From Marinibaculum pumilum (GTDB lineage Bacteria; Pseudomonadota; Alphaproteobacteria; Ferrovibrionales; Ferrovibrionaceae), in NCBI RefSeq assembly GCF_042646425.1, contig NZ_JBHRTR010000028.1:744001-808000 (forward strand): a DNA stretch of 64,000 nucleotides, in the 5' to 3' direction. Both the position numbers and the translations under genes were made by a program. The notes under the pieces are model-generated. The model worked only from the letters and a program-made list of their open reading frames with translations. It was not told where the DNA came from and made no database searches. Positions 32,201 through 38,970 of this stretch are shown in pieces (within the stretch, counting starts at the first letter, position 1; each line of letters opens with the position of its first letter).

Positions 32201-32262
32201 GGCCCGGCACTACGGCTGATGAGCCGAAAGGCGAAACCGCTTTGCGGTCCCGTGGAGTGGCC
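32201..32262 (+). ncRNA. Hammerhead self-cleaving ribozyme, type I
   Basis: All conserved core positions are present in order. CTGATGA occupies 32216-32222. Stem II is GCC/GGC with a GAAA loop (32223-32232). The second core strand is GAA (32233-32235). Stem III is ACCGC/GCGGT with a TTT loop (32236-32248). The cleavage-site base is C32249. Stem I pairs 32210-32215 with 32250-32255 (one G-U), then after an A-A mismatch C32208-G32257, and GGCC 32201-32204 with GGCC 32259-32262. Stems II and III are closed and stem I open, so type I. Predicted cut is between 32249 and 32250. Confidence 0.88.
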
Positions 32263-32331
32263 CCAGCCGGGGAATAACTGGCCACCTAGGGGGTGCATCT
32301 TCCCCGCGACGCTCCGGTGTCGCGGCCCTTG

Positions 32332-32601
32332 CTACTCCCCGAGGGCGCCGTTGAGCGTGTTGATGATGCCGCGGCCCCGGTGCGTACCTTCGTTGGCCAT
32401 GGCGATGTAGTGCTTGGCGACCATGCCGGCATAGCGCATCTTTTCCAGCTCTGCCCGCAGCCTCTCGCACTCCGCCTCCAGCTTCTCCAGCCTGTCAGCG
32501 GCGTCATGCAGGTCATCGGCAATTGGCGGGTCGCTGTCCCGGTGCTCGGCCTCCCTCCGTCGCAGGTAGGCCACCAGCTCTGCCGTGGTGGGGTCAGTCA
32601 T
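32332..32601 (-). CDS. Phage accessory coiled-coil protein, 89 aa
   Basis: Start at 32601 with a GAGAGG site. The central helix (AADRLEKLEAECERLRAELE) is a coiled coil; the C-terminal HYIAMANEGTHRGRGIINTL is common in small phage proteins of this kind. It is the last gene before the ribozyme interval and overlaps the preceding gene by eight bases. Confidence 0.6.
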   Translation of the reverse strand: MTDPTTAELVAYLRRREAEHRDSDPPIADDLHDAADRLEKLEAECERLRAELEKMRYAGMVAKHYIAMANEGTHRGRGIINTLNGALGE

Positions 32602-32983
32602 CGTCCCAGCCTCTCGGGTCATCAATGGGGCAGTGGCGCCCGCTCTTGTAGGGCTCGCCGTCCAGATGCTGCGGACATAGCGGGTGGGCGCACTCCCCGT
32701 CGCTCCTGGCGGCCTGACACACGGTCGGCGGCACGGCGGCCCATGCTTCGCGCGCGGCGCGCTTCTCGGCCTCTGCGGCGGTTCTCTGCCCCTCCAGCCA
32801 CTCCCTATAGGCGGAGATGGCGGCGAAGGTCGCGCTCAGAACGCGCGCCCGCAAATGAGCATATCGAGGCCGCATCATTGCATGCTCAAATGGCACGTCC
32901 GCGTAGTCTGTGCCGACGATCAGATGCGGATACAGCATGGGCGCCACCGCCTCTATGGCGACCTCATCCTCTGGTGTCGTCAT
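32594..32983 (-). CDS. Phage accessory hypothetical protein, 129 aa
   Basis: Start at 32983 after a strong AAGGAGG. The helical N-terminal part (ATFAAISAYREWLEGQRTAA) precedes a Cys/His-bearing C-terminus (CQAARSDGECAHPLCPQHLD) that may bind zinc. Function unknown; leftward accessory operon. Confidence 0.6.
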   Translation of the reverse strand: MTTPEDEVAIEAVAPMLYPHLIVGTDYADVPFEHAMMRPRYAHLRARVLSATFAAISAYREWLEGQRTAAEAEKRAAREAWAAVPPTVCQAARSDGECAHPLCPQHLDGEPYKSGRHCPIDDPRGWDDD

Positions 32984-33179
32984 CGGTCGCCTCCTTGGGG
33001 TGGTGTTCGCCGCACCATAGGCCGCCGTCCGTGAGCGGCCATCGCTGTTCGACGTGGAGCACATTGCGTCCCGCGTCTCGATAGGCGAGAACCGGCGGCG
33101 GAAATCGGCGGCATTGGCCAGCGTTCCTTTGTTCCGTCTCTTTCCACCACCTGCACGTCTCGCACGTCGGCCTATCCAC
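32964..33179 (-). CDS. Small zinc-binding phage protein, 71 aa
   Basis: GTG start at 33179 with CTGGAG upstream. The pattern CETCRWW ... GQCRRFPP ... WCGEHHP is a recurrent phage/host small protein with four cysteines likely binding one zinc. Overlaps both neighbours. Biological role unknown. Confidence 0.65.
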   Translation of the reverse strand: MDRPTCETCRWWKETEQRNAGQCRRFPPPVLAYRDAGRNVLHVEQRWPLTDGGLWCGEHHPKEATDDDTRG

Positions 33180-33492
33180 GGCTGCGCTCCAGTGCGGCAA
33201 GGAGGGCGTCGGCGTGCAGCAGGGCATCATGGGCGATCCCCGGCGCCTCGCAGTCGTGCGGCCCGCTCGCAAGCAACCCCTGCATCGCCAGCCCGGCGTA
33301 GTATTCCCGCAGGGTCATGCCGGCCTGCCCGCCGTGGGTCCGGTCGCCTGTCGGGAATGCTTCCTGGTCGCCGCGCGGTCGATGGTCGCGCCACGGCTTC
33401 TGTTCCTCGCTCACCTTCGCCTCCTTCTTCAGCAGGCAGCCCGGCGCCGCACACGGCGCGTCCGAGAAGCCGTTGCACATCCGGCACCACAT
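33172..33492 (-). CDS. Phage accessory protein with N-terminal Cys cluster, 106 aa
   Basis: Start at 33492. The N-terminus MWCRMCNGFSDAPCAAPGC has four cysteines that could hold zinc. The C-terminal part (GMTLREYYAGLAMQGLLA, then IAHDALLHADALLAAL) is the common phage motif describing small proteins of unknown role. Coupled to the upstream gene (TGATG). Confidence 0.6.
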   Translation of the reverse strand: MWCRMCNGFSDAPCAAPGCLLKKEAKVSEEQKPWRDHRPRGDQEAFPTGDRTHGGQAGMTLREYYAGLAMQGLLASGPHDCEAPGIAHDALLHADALLAALERSRG

Positions 33493-33821
33493 CACCTCTT
33501 CTCCCCCTCTGCGCGGGCGATGGCGGCCTCTGCCTGCTCCACCGCATCGCCGATCGTGATGCTGGACGGAATGCCGATAGCCGCGACCAGGCGCTTGCAC
33601 GCCGCCAGCAGGTCGGGCGCGGCGGCGATCAGGCGGGCATTGGCCTTGCTTTCCTTGTTGAAAGCGGCATCGCCATCCACCTTGCGGTCAACGGGCTGCC
33701 TGTAGGCAATGCAGTTGACATTGCAGATCAACCGGCCTTCTGGCGATGCGACCACCGGAAGGCCGGCGACCGAAGAAATCTGAGCAGCGGCGATCCACGG
33801 CCCCTCAGTATGTCCTGCCAT
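33492..33821 (-). CDS. Phage accessory protein of the HTxGPW/ANARLIAAAPDLL type, 109 aa
   Basis: HTEGPWIAA at the start and SKANARLIAAAPDLLAACKR in the C-terminal half are hallmarks of a widespread small phage protein of unknown function. Start at 33821 has AGGAGG seven bases upstream; ATG 33827 overlaps the preceding stop but would have no spacing to that site. Confidence 0.7.
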   Translation of the reverse strand: MAGHTEGPWIAAAQISSVAGLPVVASPEGRLICNVNCIAYRQPVDRKVDGDAAFNKESKANARLIAAAPDLLAACKRLVAAIGIPSSITIGDAVEQAEAAIARAEGEKR

Positions 33822-33823
33822 CG

Positions 33824-33976
33824 TCATCCCTCCTGGGTGGGCTCGTAGGGGTCACCGCCGAACCGCAGCCCGCATGCCGGGCATCTGGCCCTGTCGTTGT
33901 CCATCCGCTCCGAGATGTCGTAGGCGTCGTCTTCGCCAACCTTGTCGCCGCACAACGGGCAAGATTCCGTGTCCAT
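33824..33976 (-). CDS. Zinc-ribbon phage protein, 50 aa
   Basis: MDTESCPLCGDKVGEDDAYD then RCPACGLRFGGDPYEPTQEG: two CxxC pairs (C6/C9 and C33/C36) form a compact zinc ribbon. AGGAGA lies seven bases before the ATG at 33976. The stop overlaps an ATG of the following gene. Very likely real despite its small size; function unknown. Confidence 0.6.
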   Translation of the reverse strand: MDTESCPLCGDKVGEDDAYDISERMDNDRARCPACGLRFGGDPYEPTQEG

Positions 33977-34004
33977 CGTATCTCTCCTGGGTTATCCGCT
34001 GCGG

Positions 34005-34631
34005 TCAGGCGGCGGCCTTTATGGCGGCACGAAGCTGGACGACCAGTTGACTCTCCGAGCCTTCCCCGCCAATGAACGGAATGCCGAGTTCTGCGTTGAA
34101 GGCCGCGATATGCAAAAGGTCTGGCATTCCAGCCAACTCCTCCATGTCTGCAAGAAAGGCGGCAGCAGCAGTGCGCAACTCATCGCGTTGCTGGATGCTC
34201 TTTTCCAGGCTCTTGCGCAGGGCCTCATTCTGGCGCTCGGCTGCCGCCGCGAAGTCAGTCTTCTTGAAGGTTTCCGCGAACGGCTCTGGAACAGGGTCGG
34301 GGTTGGCCCATGCATCGTCGCAAAGACCGTCCGGCGTGTGATAGCCGAGCATGCCGACCACGAAGTTCTGCACCATCGCGTCCGGGTCAATATCTTCGGC
34401 TTTACCGTTCATCGTGGCACCGCGGATTGCGTAGCGGGCCGCCGCACAGATCATGTCGGCAAGATCGTGATGCCGCGGATTGTCGGTCCCGCAGCGGAAC
34501 GGCATGGGCGGCGGCGAATAGCCTTCGTTGGCGTAGAGCCAGTGGTCTTTCGGCAGGGGCGTCGATAGTGTTGCCGCAGCACTCCCGTCCGGCAGGATCA
34601 AGACTTCGGGTTGACACTTTTCCTCAGACAT
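34005..34631 (-). CDS. Phage accessory hypothetical protein, 208 aa
   Basis: Start at 34631 (GGAG). Beta-containing N-terminal domain (PEVLILPDGSAAATLSTPLP), middle DLADMICAAARYAIRG, then a coiled-coil-prone stretch (AAERQNEALRKSLEKSIQQR). No known domain. 78 bases without a gene separate it from the ASCH gene, so a promoter could lie there, though none is clear. Confidence 0.6.
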   Translation of the reverse strand: MSEEKCQPEVLILPDGSAAATLSTPLPKDHWLYANEGYSPPPMPFRCGTDNPRHHDLADMICAAARYAIRGATMNGKAEDIDPDAMVQNFVVGMLGYHTPDGLCDDAWANPDPVPEPFAETFKKTDFAAAAERQNEALRKSLEKSIQQRDELRTAAAAFLADMEELAGMPDLLHIAAFNAELGIPFIGGEGSESQLVVQLRAAIKAAA

Positions 34632-34709
34632 CGCAGTTCTCCGTGGTCGGGTTGACAAATTCCGTGGTGCCAAGCCCAAGTAATCATTGGCTCAGCGGCT
34701 ATCTCTTAA

Positions 34710-35240
34710 TCAGCGGGGCGGGAGCTGCGCCATCACTTCAGGCGGCACACTGAAAAACCCCAGCGCACCCCTGCACGGGACCGGCCGGCACGGCCTGGCG
34801 TTGGTCAGCACGAAGCCGTAGGGGCCGTAAAACCAAGGGCTGGGATGCCCCTGCACACAGTCGGTGATGACTGCCCGGCCGACGATGCAGCCGAGGGCCT
34901 TTTCCGACTGATAGCGCGCGAGCAGTGGATCACCGGCACCCGGTCTGTTGTCGCCGCCTTGATGGAGAATGTCGCTCAGCACGCCGAGTACATCGTCGCG
35001 TTCTTCCCGCTTGCCGGCGTGGATCCAGACCGGACCACGGAACGGCGTCCACCAGGATCGGTTCTCGACCGGCTTCCACCCGTTCACGATGGCGAAGGCA
35101 TAGGGCTGCCGGATGGAGAGACACTTCTCCACCGGACGCCCCGGAATCCCGTCGCCCGCGGATTGTCTCTCTGCACCCTCGGAACCGCAGGAATCCGCGG
35201 AAATGGGATTCCGCCCCTGGGCACGATCGGGGGCGGTCAT
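34710..35240 (-). CDS. ASCH-domain protein, 176 aa
   Basis: From residue ~39, VEKCLSIRQPYAFAIVNGWK, PVENRSWWTPFRGPVWIHAG and the later GCIVGRAVITDC form an ASCH domain, a PUA-like RNA/nucleotide-binding fold common in phages. The first ~38 residues are low-complexity; a GTG at 35132 would start at the domain, but the ATGA overlap with the preceding gene supports 35240. It may bind nucleic acid or a modified base (inference). Confidence 0.75.
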   Translation of the reverse strand: MTAPDRAQGRNPISADSCGSEGAERQSAGDGIPGRPVEKCLSIRQPYAFAIVNGWKPVENRSWWTPFRGPVWIHAGKREERDDVLGVLSDILHQGGDNRPGAGDPLLARYQSEKALGCIVGRAVITDCVQGHPSPWFYGPYGFVLTNARPCRPVPCRGALGFFSVPPEVMAQLPPR

Positions 35241-35434
35241 GCCGGCGCCTCGTCGCGCGAATCCCAGCCACAATCCGGGCAGGTCAGGAAGGCGTTCTCA
35301 CAAGCGGCACAGGGCGGCCGAATATGGCAGCAGCAATCGCCGTCCGGCTGGATGACGATGCGCCCGCAGCAGCCGTCGCGGCGGCAGAGCGCGCCTTCAT
35401 CGGTGCCGACCTGGCTTTCCCACCCATCCGCCAA
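35237..35434 (-). CDS. Cys-rich small phage protein at prophage right end, 65 aa
   Basis: Ends by ATGA overlap with the ASCH gene, so it is likely translated. Nine cysteines (CRRDGCCGR, DCCCHIRPPCAACEN, CPDCGW) suggest one or two zinc sites. No in-frame ATG or GTG exists before the tRNA fragment, so a TTG at 35434 is assumed; alternatively the gene was truncated at its 5' end when the att site formed. Start uncertain. Confidence 0.5.
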   Translation of the reverse strand: MADGWESQVGTDEGALCRRDGCCGRIVIQPDGDCCCHIRPPCAACENAFLTCPDCGWDSRDEAPA

Positions 35435-35507
35435 CCCCTTGATATCGCTTGGGCTGGTTTCGGCCGGAATGTGGGAAAGCTGGCGGTTTTCCGCGCCTTC
35501 CCCTACA

Positions 35508-35552
35508 TTCCTAATCTGAGGGTCGGGGGTTCGAATCCCTCCGGGGTCACCA
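35508..35552 (+). tRNA. 3' half of tRNA-Arg(CCT), prophage attachment site (attR-like)
   Basis: The anticodon loop TTCCTAA (35508-35514, anticodon CCT), T arm (35526-35542; GGGGG, loop TTCGAAT, CCCTC), acceptor strand CGGGGTC, discriminator A and CCA (35550-35552) are intact. The 5' side of the anticodon stem does not pair, so the rest of the tRNA lies across the other prophage end. The attachment core therefore spans about these 45 bases. Confidence 0.85.
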
Positions 35553-35577
35553 TTCTTCGCGTTTGTCCAGTCCGGAC

Positions 35578-35615
35578 ACATAGGTGACAGATCGTACCTG
35601 AGACATGGGTGACGG
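35578..35615. mobile_element. Possible remnant of an IS481-type insertion-sequence end
   Basis: Two imperfect 13-bp direct repeats, ACATAGGTGACAG (35578-35590) and ACATGGGTGACGG (35603-35615), resemble the repeated end sequences of IS481-type elements. No transposase is present. Recognition is from memory of such ends and is tentative. Confidence 0.3.
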
Positions 35616-35670
35616 CGGCGCCGTTGTGCAGCCGGCCTGCGCCCCTTTCCCGAAGGCCAGCGAGGCGGAA

Positions 35671-36093
35671 ATGACGGAACCGGCCGGCGAGACGCCGATC
35701 TTCGAGCGGATCGGCGGGGCCGCGACGGTGGACCGGCTGGTCGACCGCTTCTACGACCGCATGGACAGCCTGCCCGAGGCATCCGGCATCCGGGCCATGC
35801 ACGCGCCGGACCTGGGGCCGGTGAGAGAGGTCCTGAAGCGCTATCTGGGAGAATGGCTGGGCGGCCCGCCGCTCTATTCGGCGGAGCGCGGCCATCCGCG
35901 GCTGCGGCAGCGGCATCTGCACATCCCGATCGGCGCGGCCGAGCGCGACGCCTGGCTCCTGTGCATGCAGGGCGCGCTGGAGGAGACGGTGGCGGATCCC
36001 CAGCTGCGCGCCGGCATCTATGACGCCATGGCGCGCCTTGCCGACTGGATGCGCAACATTCCCGAAGACGGCAGGGATCAGGCAGCGCCCTGA
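35671..36093 (+). CDS. Group II truncated haemoglobin, 140 aa
   Basis: Small globin (trHbO type). [20 protein letters not shown] starts the fold; the proximal His is in RQRHLHIPI and the conserved Trp in [26 protein letters not shown] and WLGGPPLY are typical of the family. Likely roles are O2/NO or redox chemistry. Start at 35671 (GAGG upstream). First complete gene after the prophage. Confidence 0.9.
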   Translation: MTEPAGETPIFERIGGAATVDRLVDRFYDRMDSLPEASGIRAMHAPDLGPVREVLKRYLGEWLGGPPLYSAERGHPRLRQRHLHIPIGAAERDAWLLCMQGALEETVADPQLRAGIYDAMARLADWMRNIPEDGRDQAAP

Positions 36094-36134
36094 CGGGTTC
36101 TGTCCTGCGACCCCTGCAAGGAAGAGGCGCAGCG

Positions 36135-36653
36135 ATGCCATTGATTCCCCGCTCCGCGGCCGGTGCCTTCGTGACGCTGGCCCTCGCAATCCTTTGCGCC
36201 CCCCTGGCGGCAGAGGAGATCGGCAGCGTCGACACCGCCTGGAAGCTGATCGGCCCGAACCACAAGATCGTCATCGAGGCGTTCGACGATCCGGACATTC
36301 CCGGCGTCGCCTGCCATGTCAGCCGCTCCCGCAAGGGCGGCACGACCGGCTGGCTGGGCCTGGCTGAGGAGACGTCGGATGCATCCATCGCCTGCCGGCA
36401 GGTCGGCCCGATCACCCTGCCGACGCGCGAGAAGGATGGCCGCCAGGTGCCGGACCTCCGGCGGCTGCACGACCGGGAGGTCTTCTCCGAGGGGCGCTCG
36501 CTGATCTTCAAGTCGCTGCAGGTGCGGCGCTTCTGGGACCCGGCGCGGCGCACCCTGGTCTACCTGGTCTATTCCGACAAGCTGATCGACGGTTCGCCGA
36601 AGAATGCGCTCTCCACGGTGCCGGTGATGCCCTGGGGCGGTGGCAGGGAGTAA
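36135..36653 (+). CDS. creA: CreA family protein, 172 aa
   Basis: The signal peptide ([18 protein letters not shown]) is followed by the CreA pattern: [46 protein letters not shown], and [16 protein letters not shown] near the end. Full length. The protein is periplasmic and its biochemical role is unknown. Confidence 0.9.
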   Translation: MPLIPRSAAGAFVTLALAILCAPLAAEEIGSVDTAWKLIGPNHKIVIEAFDDPDIPGVACHVSRSRKGGTTGWLGLAEETSDASIACRQVGPITLPTREKDGRQVPDLRRLHDREVFSEGRSLIFKSLQVRRFWDPARRTLVYLVYSDKLIDGSPKNALSTVPVMPWGGGRE

Positions 36654-36731
36654 GCCGGTCCGGCCGGCATAGCCCTGGTCTCGTGCGCTGCCGGATGGAC
36701 AGCCCGTTCGCGGCGCCACTAGGATGCCGGC

Positions 36732-37124
36732 ATGAAGACGCTCACCGAGGGCCAGCTGATCGAGCTGGTGGAACGCGACTATTTCGGCAATGTCGACGCG
36801 AAGGACCTGGAAGGGGTCCTGAGCGTCCTGGCGCCGGATGCGCGGCTGACGGTGAAGACTGCCGCCGTCATCCATGAGGGTCGGGATACCGGCATCCGGC
36901 GGATGCTGACGGATTTCCTCGCCGCCTTCCGCGAAGGCTGGCACGGCGATTTTGCCCATGTCGTGGATGTGCCGAACCAGCGCATCGCCAGCCGCTTCGA
37001 CGTGCGGCTGGTCGACCATGGCGGCGCGGTCAGCACGGCCAGCAATGCCAATTTCTTCCAGATCCGCGACGGGCTGATCGCCGAGATCTTCGTCTACATG
37101 AGCATCGAGAACGTCCTGAAATAG
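36732..37124 (+). CDS. NTF2/SnoaL-like protein, 130 aa
   Basis: A single alpha+beta cone domain (ELVERDYFGNVDAKDLEGVL; FQIRDGLIAEIFVYMS), typical of SnoaL-like proteins that bind small ligands or catalyse isomerisation or hydrolysis. No firm substrate. It is followed 43 bases later by the alpha/beta hydrolase, so they may act together. Confidence 0.75.
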   Translation: MKTLTEGQLIELVERDYFGNVDAKDLEGVLSVLAPDARLTVKTAAVIHEGRDTGIRRMLTDFLAAFREGWHGDFAHVVDVPNQRIASRFDVRLVDHGGAVSTASNANFFQIRDGLIAEIFVYMSIENVLK

Positions 37125-37167
37125 GAGGCGAGGCCCGACGCAACCCGACGGCAGGGAGGAAGCCGCT

Positions 37168-38046
37168 ATGCCGATGGCGCAGAGCGACGGCGCCCGCATC
37201 CACTACGACAGCTTCGGCGAGGGCGAACCGGTCCTGTTCATGCACGAATTCGCCGGCGACCATCGCAGCTGGCTCGACCAGGCCCGCTGGTTCGCCCGGG
37301 GCCGTCGGGCGATCTGCCCGGCCGCCCGCGGCTATCCCCCTTCGGACGTGCCGGAGGCCGCGGAGGCCTATGGCCAGCGCCTGGCCAATGCCGATGCGCT
37401 GGCCGTGCTGGATGCCCTGGAACTGGAGCGGGCGCATGTGGTGGGCCTGAGCATGGGCGCCTACACCGCCCTGCAGCTGGCGATCTACCATCCGGCACGG
37501 GTGCGCAGCGTGGTGGCCGCCGCAGGCGGCTCAGGTGCCTACAAGCCCACCCGCGATGCGTTCATCGCGCAGACCCTGGCCATGGCCGATGCGATTGCCA
37601 CCGCCGGCAAGCTGCCGGTGGAGGAGATGGGCACCACCGCCACCCGCATCCAGCTGCTGCGCAAGGATCCGCTGGGCTGGGCGCAGTTCTGCGCCAACCT
37701 GTCGGAGCATCCCGCCACGGGGGCGGCCAATACCCTGCGCGGGGTGCAGGCGGCGCGCCCCTCGCTGTACGACCTGGAGCGGGAGCTGGCGCAGGTCGAT
37801 GCGCCGGTCCTGCTTCTGGTCGGCGACGAGGACGAGCCATGCCTGGACGTGAACCTCTGGCTGAAGCGGATCATGCCGACCGCCCGCCTGCAGGTGATGC
37901 CCGGTGCCGGCCATGCCCTGAACCTGGAGGAGCCGGCTGCCTTCAATGCGGCTGTGGCGACCTTCCTGGACCTGGTGGAAACGGGGCGCTGGCGGCCGCG
38001 CGATCCGATCGCGCAGCCCGGCGCCGACATGTACCGCGGACGCTAA
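37168..38046 (+). CDS. Alpha/beta hydrolase, 292 aa
   Basis: Catalytic Ser95 in GLSMGAY, acid at D220/D222 (VGDEDEP) and His249 (GAGHALN), with the usual strand order. Full length for the family; no signal peptide. Substrate not predictable. Its last four bases overlap the end of the convergent ptxE gene. Confidence 0.85.
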   Translation: MPMAQSDGARIHYDSFGEGEPVLFMHEFAGDHRSWLDQARWFARGRRAICPAARGYPPSDVPEAAEAYGQRLANADALAVLDALELERAHVVGLSMGAYTALQLAIYHPARVRSVVAAAGGSGAYKPTRDAFIAQTLAMADAIATAGKLPVEEMGTTATRIQLLRKDPLGWAQFCANLSEHPATGAANTLRGVQAARPSLYDLERELAQVDAPVLLLVGDEDEPCLDVNLWLKRIMPTARLQVMPGAGHALNLEEPAAFNAAVATFLDLVETGRWRPRDPIAQPGADMYRGR

Positions 38047-38942
38047 GATACCGCCGGGCCGGTTTCGCCGGGCGTGCTGCCGGTGCGGTCCAGCAGATGC
38101 GCCGCCAGGCGTGCGGCCGGTGCGGTCTCCGGCAGGTCCTGCGGCAGCACCAGGCGGGTCTTCTTGGCCAGCGGCGGCCCATCCAGGGCGACCGCAGCCA
38201 GACTGCCGGCGGCAAGTTCGTCGGCGACCGTCGCCGCCAGCACCAGCGAGGCGCCGCGACCGGCGCGCACCGCACGCTTGACAGCCTCCGTGCTGCCGAA
38301 GCCGCCGACCGTCCGCAAACCGTCGGCCAGGTCGCCCAGCCGTTCGCGCAGCAGCCGGCCGGTGCCCGTGCCAGCTTCGCCGCCCAGCAGCGGCATCGTT
38401 GGCAGTTCCGCCGGGGCGATCCGTCCGCGCACCGCCCAGGGGTGACCGGGCGCCACGATCAGGACCAGCGGCTCCACCCGCCAGGCCTGCGCGGTGAAGC
38501 CTGGCCGGTCGTCCCACCATTCCATCAGGGCAAGGTCGGCCGCGCCGCGCTCCAGCCGGTCGGCGACCGCGGGGTTGGCACCGATCCACAGGTCGACCTC
38601 GCGGCCGTCCCGGTCCCGGAATCCGGCGAGGGGCGCCTGCAGCATGTAGGTGCCGATATTGCTGGCGGCGGCCAGCTGCAGCGCGGCGCCGGCAAGCTGC
38701 GCCCGGGCGCGGGCCTCGGTGGCCAGCAGCGCCTGCGCCAGCGGGCGGAAGGCGGCCCCCTGCACGGTGGGCAGCACCGGCCGGCGGCCGCGGGCCAGCA
38801 GCGGCGCGGCCAGTTCCGCCTCCAGCTGGCGGACATGCTCCAGGACGGTGGAAGGCGAGAGGTCCAGCAACCGCGCGGCGGCGCGCAGGCCGCCCTGCTC
38901 CAGGACGGTCAGGAAGGTCCGGACATGGGTGAGGTTCAGCAT
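38043..38942 (-). CDS. ptxE: LysR-family regulator of the phosphite operon, PtxE-like, 299 aa
   Basis: The N-terminal HTH (VRTFLTVLEQGGLRAAARLL, SPSTVLEHVRQLEAELA) is followed by an effector-binding domain. It lies 28 bases after ptxD at the end of the operon, the position of ptxE in known ptxABCDE clusters. The effector would be phosphite or a phosphorus signal (inference). Start at 38942; an upstream extension has shadow composition. Confidence 0.75.
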   Translation of the reverse strand: MLNLTHVRTFLTVLEQGGLRAAARLLDLSPSTVLEHVRQLEAELAAPLLARGRRPVLPTVQGAAFRPLAQALLATEARARAQLAGAALQLAAASNIGTYMLQAPLAGFRDRDGREVDLWIGANPAVADRLERGAADLALMEWWDDRPGFTAQAWRVEPLVLIVAPGHPWAVRGRIAPAELPTMPLLGGEAGTGTGRLLRERLGDLADGLRTVGGFGSTEAVKRAVRAGRGASLVLAATVADELAAGSLAAVALDGPPLAKKTRLVLPQDLPETAPAARLAAHLLDRTGSTPGETGPAVS

Positions 38943-38970
38943 CGGCTGCGCGGCGGCAATCGTCGGCGTC

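Larger units (their letters stand above)
31866..32331. other. Gene-free 466-base interval with promoters, hairpins and a ribozyme
   Basis: No convincing ORF on either strand. It holds a 16-bp leader repeat (31875-31890), a CCCCGG/CCGGGG hairpin (31891-31916), a good leftward promoter (32115-32143), a weak rightward promoter (32129-32157), the hammerhead motif (32201-32262), and a perfect 7-bp hairpin, CCGCGAC (32304-32310) with GTCGCGG (32319-32325). The interval looks like a dedicated RNA-producing and control region. Confidence 0.7.
1..35552. mobile_element. Prophage, right-hand ~35.5 kb (podovirus-like), left end outside window
   Basis: The region contains a repressor/Cro switch, DnaB and RusA, terminase, portal, scaffold, capsid, tail and fibre genes and a lysis cassette, then stops at a tRNA 3' half at 35508-35552. 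To the right only ordinary chromosomal genes occur. There is no tape measure, sheath or tube gene, but there are two very large putative internal virion proteins, which fits a short-tailed phage. No integrase or excisionase is visible, so these should lie left of base 1 in the leftward early operon. Most genes overlap by 1-14 bases. Confidence 0.95.

Noticed and set aside
32293..33084. 263-codon ORF on the plus strand
   Set aside because: It is opposite several small genes with good ribosome sites and ATGA overlaps; its product is Arg/Pro-rich shadow.
1..35552. Diversity-generating retroelement, retron or group I/II intron
   Set aside because: No reverse-transcriptase motif, template/variable repeat pair or intron core was seen in the reading frames.
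35500..35552. Complete tRNA gene
   Set aside because: The 5' half, D arm and 5' anticodon strand are absent; only the 3' half recreated at the prophage end is present.
37531..38589. 352-codon minus-strand ORF
   Set aside because: It overlaps the alpha/beta hydrolase and ptxE in other frames and has shadow composition.
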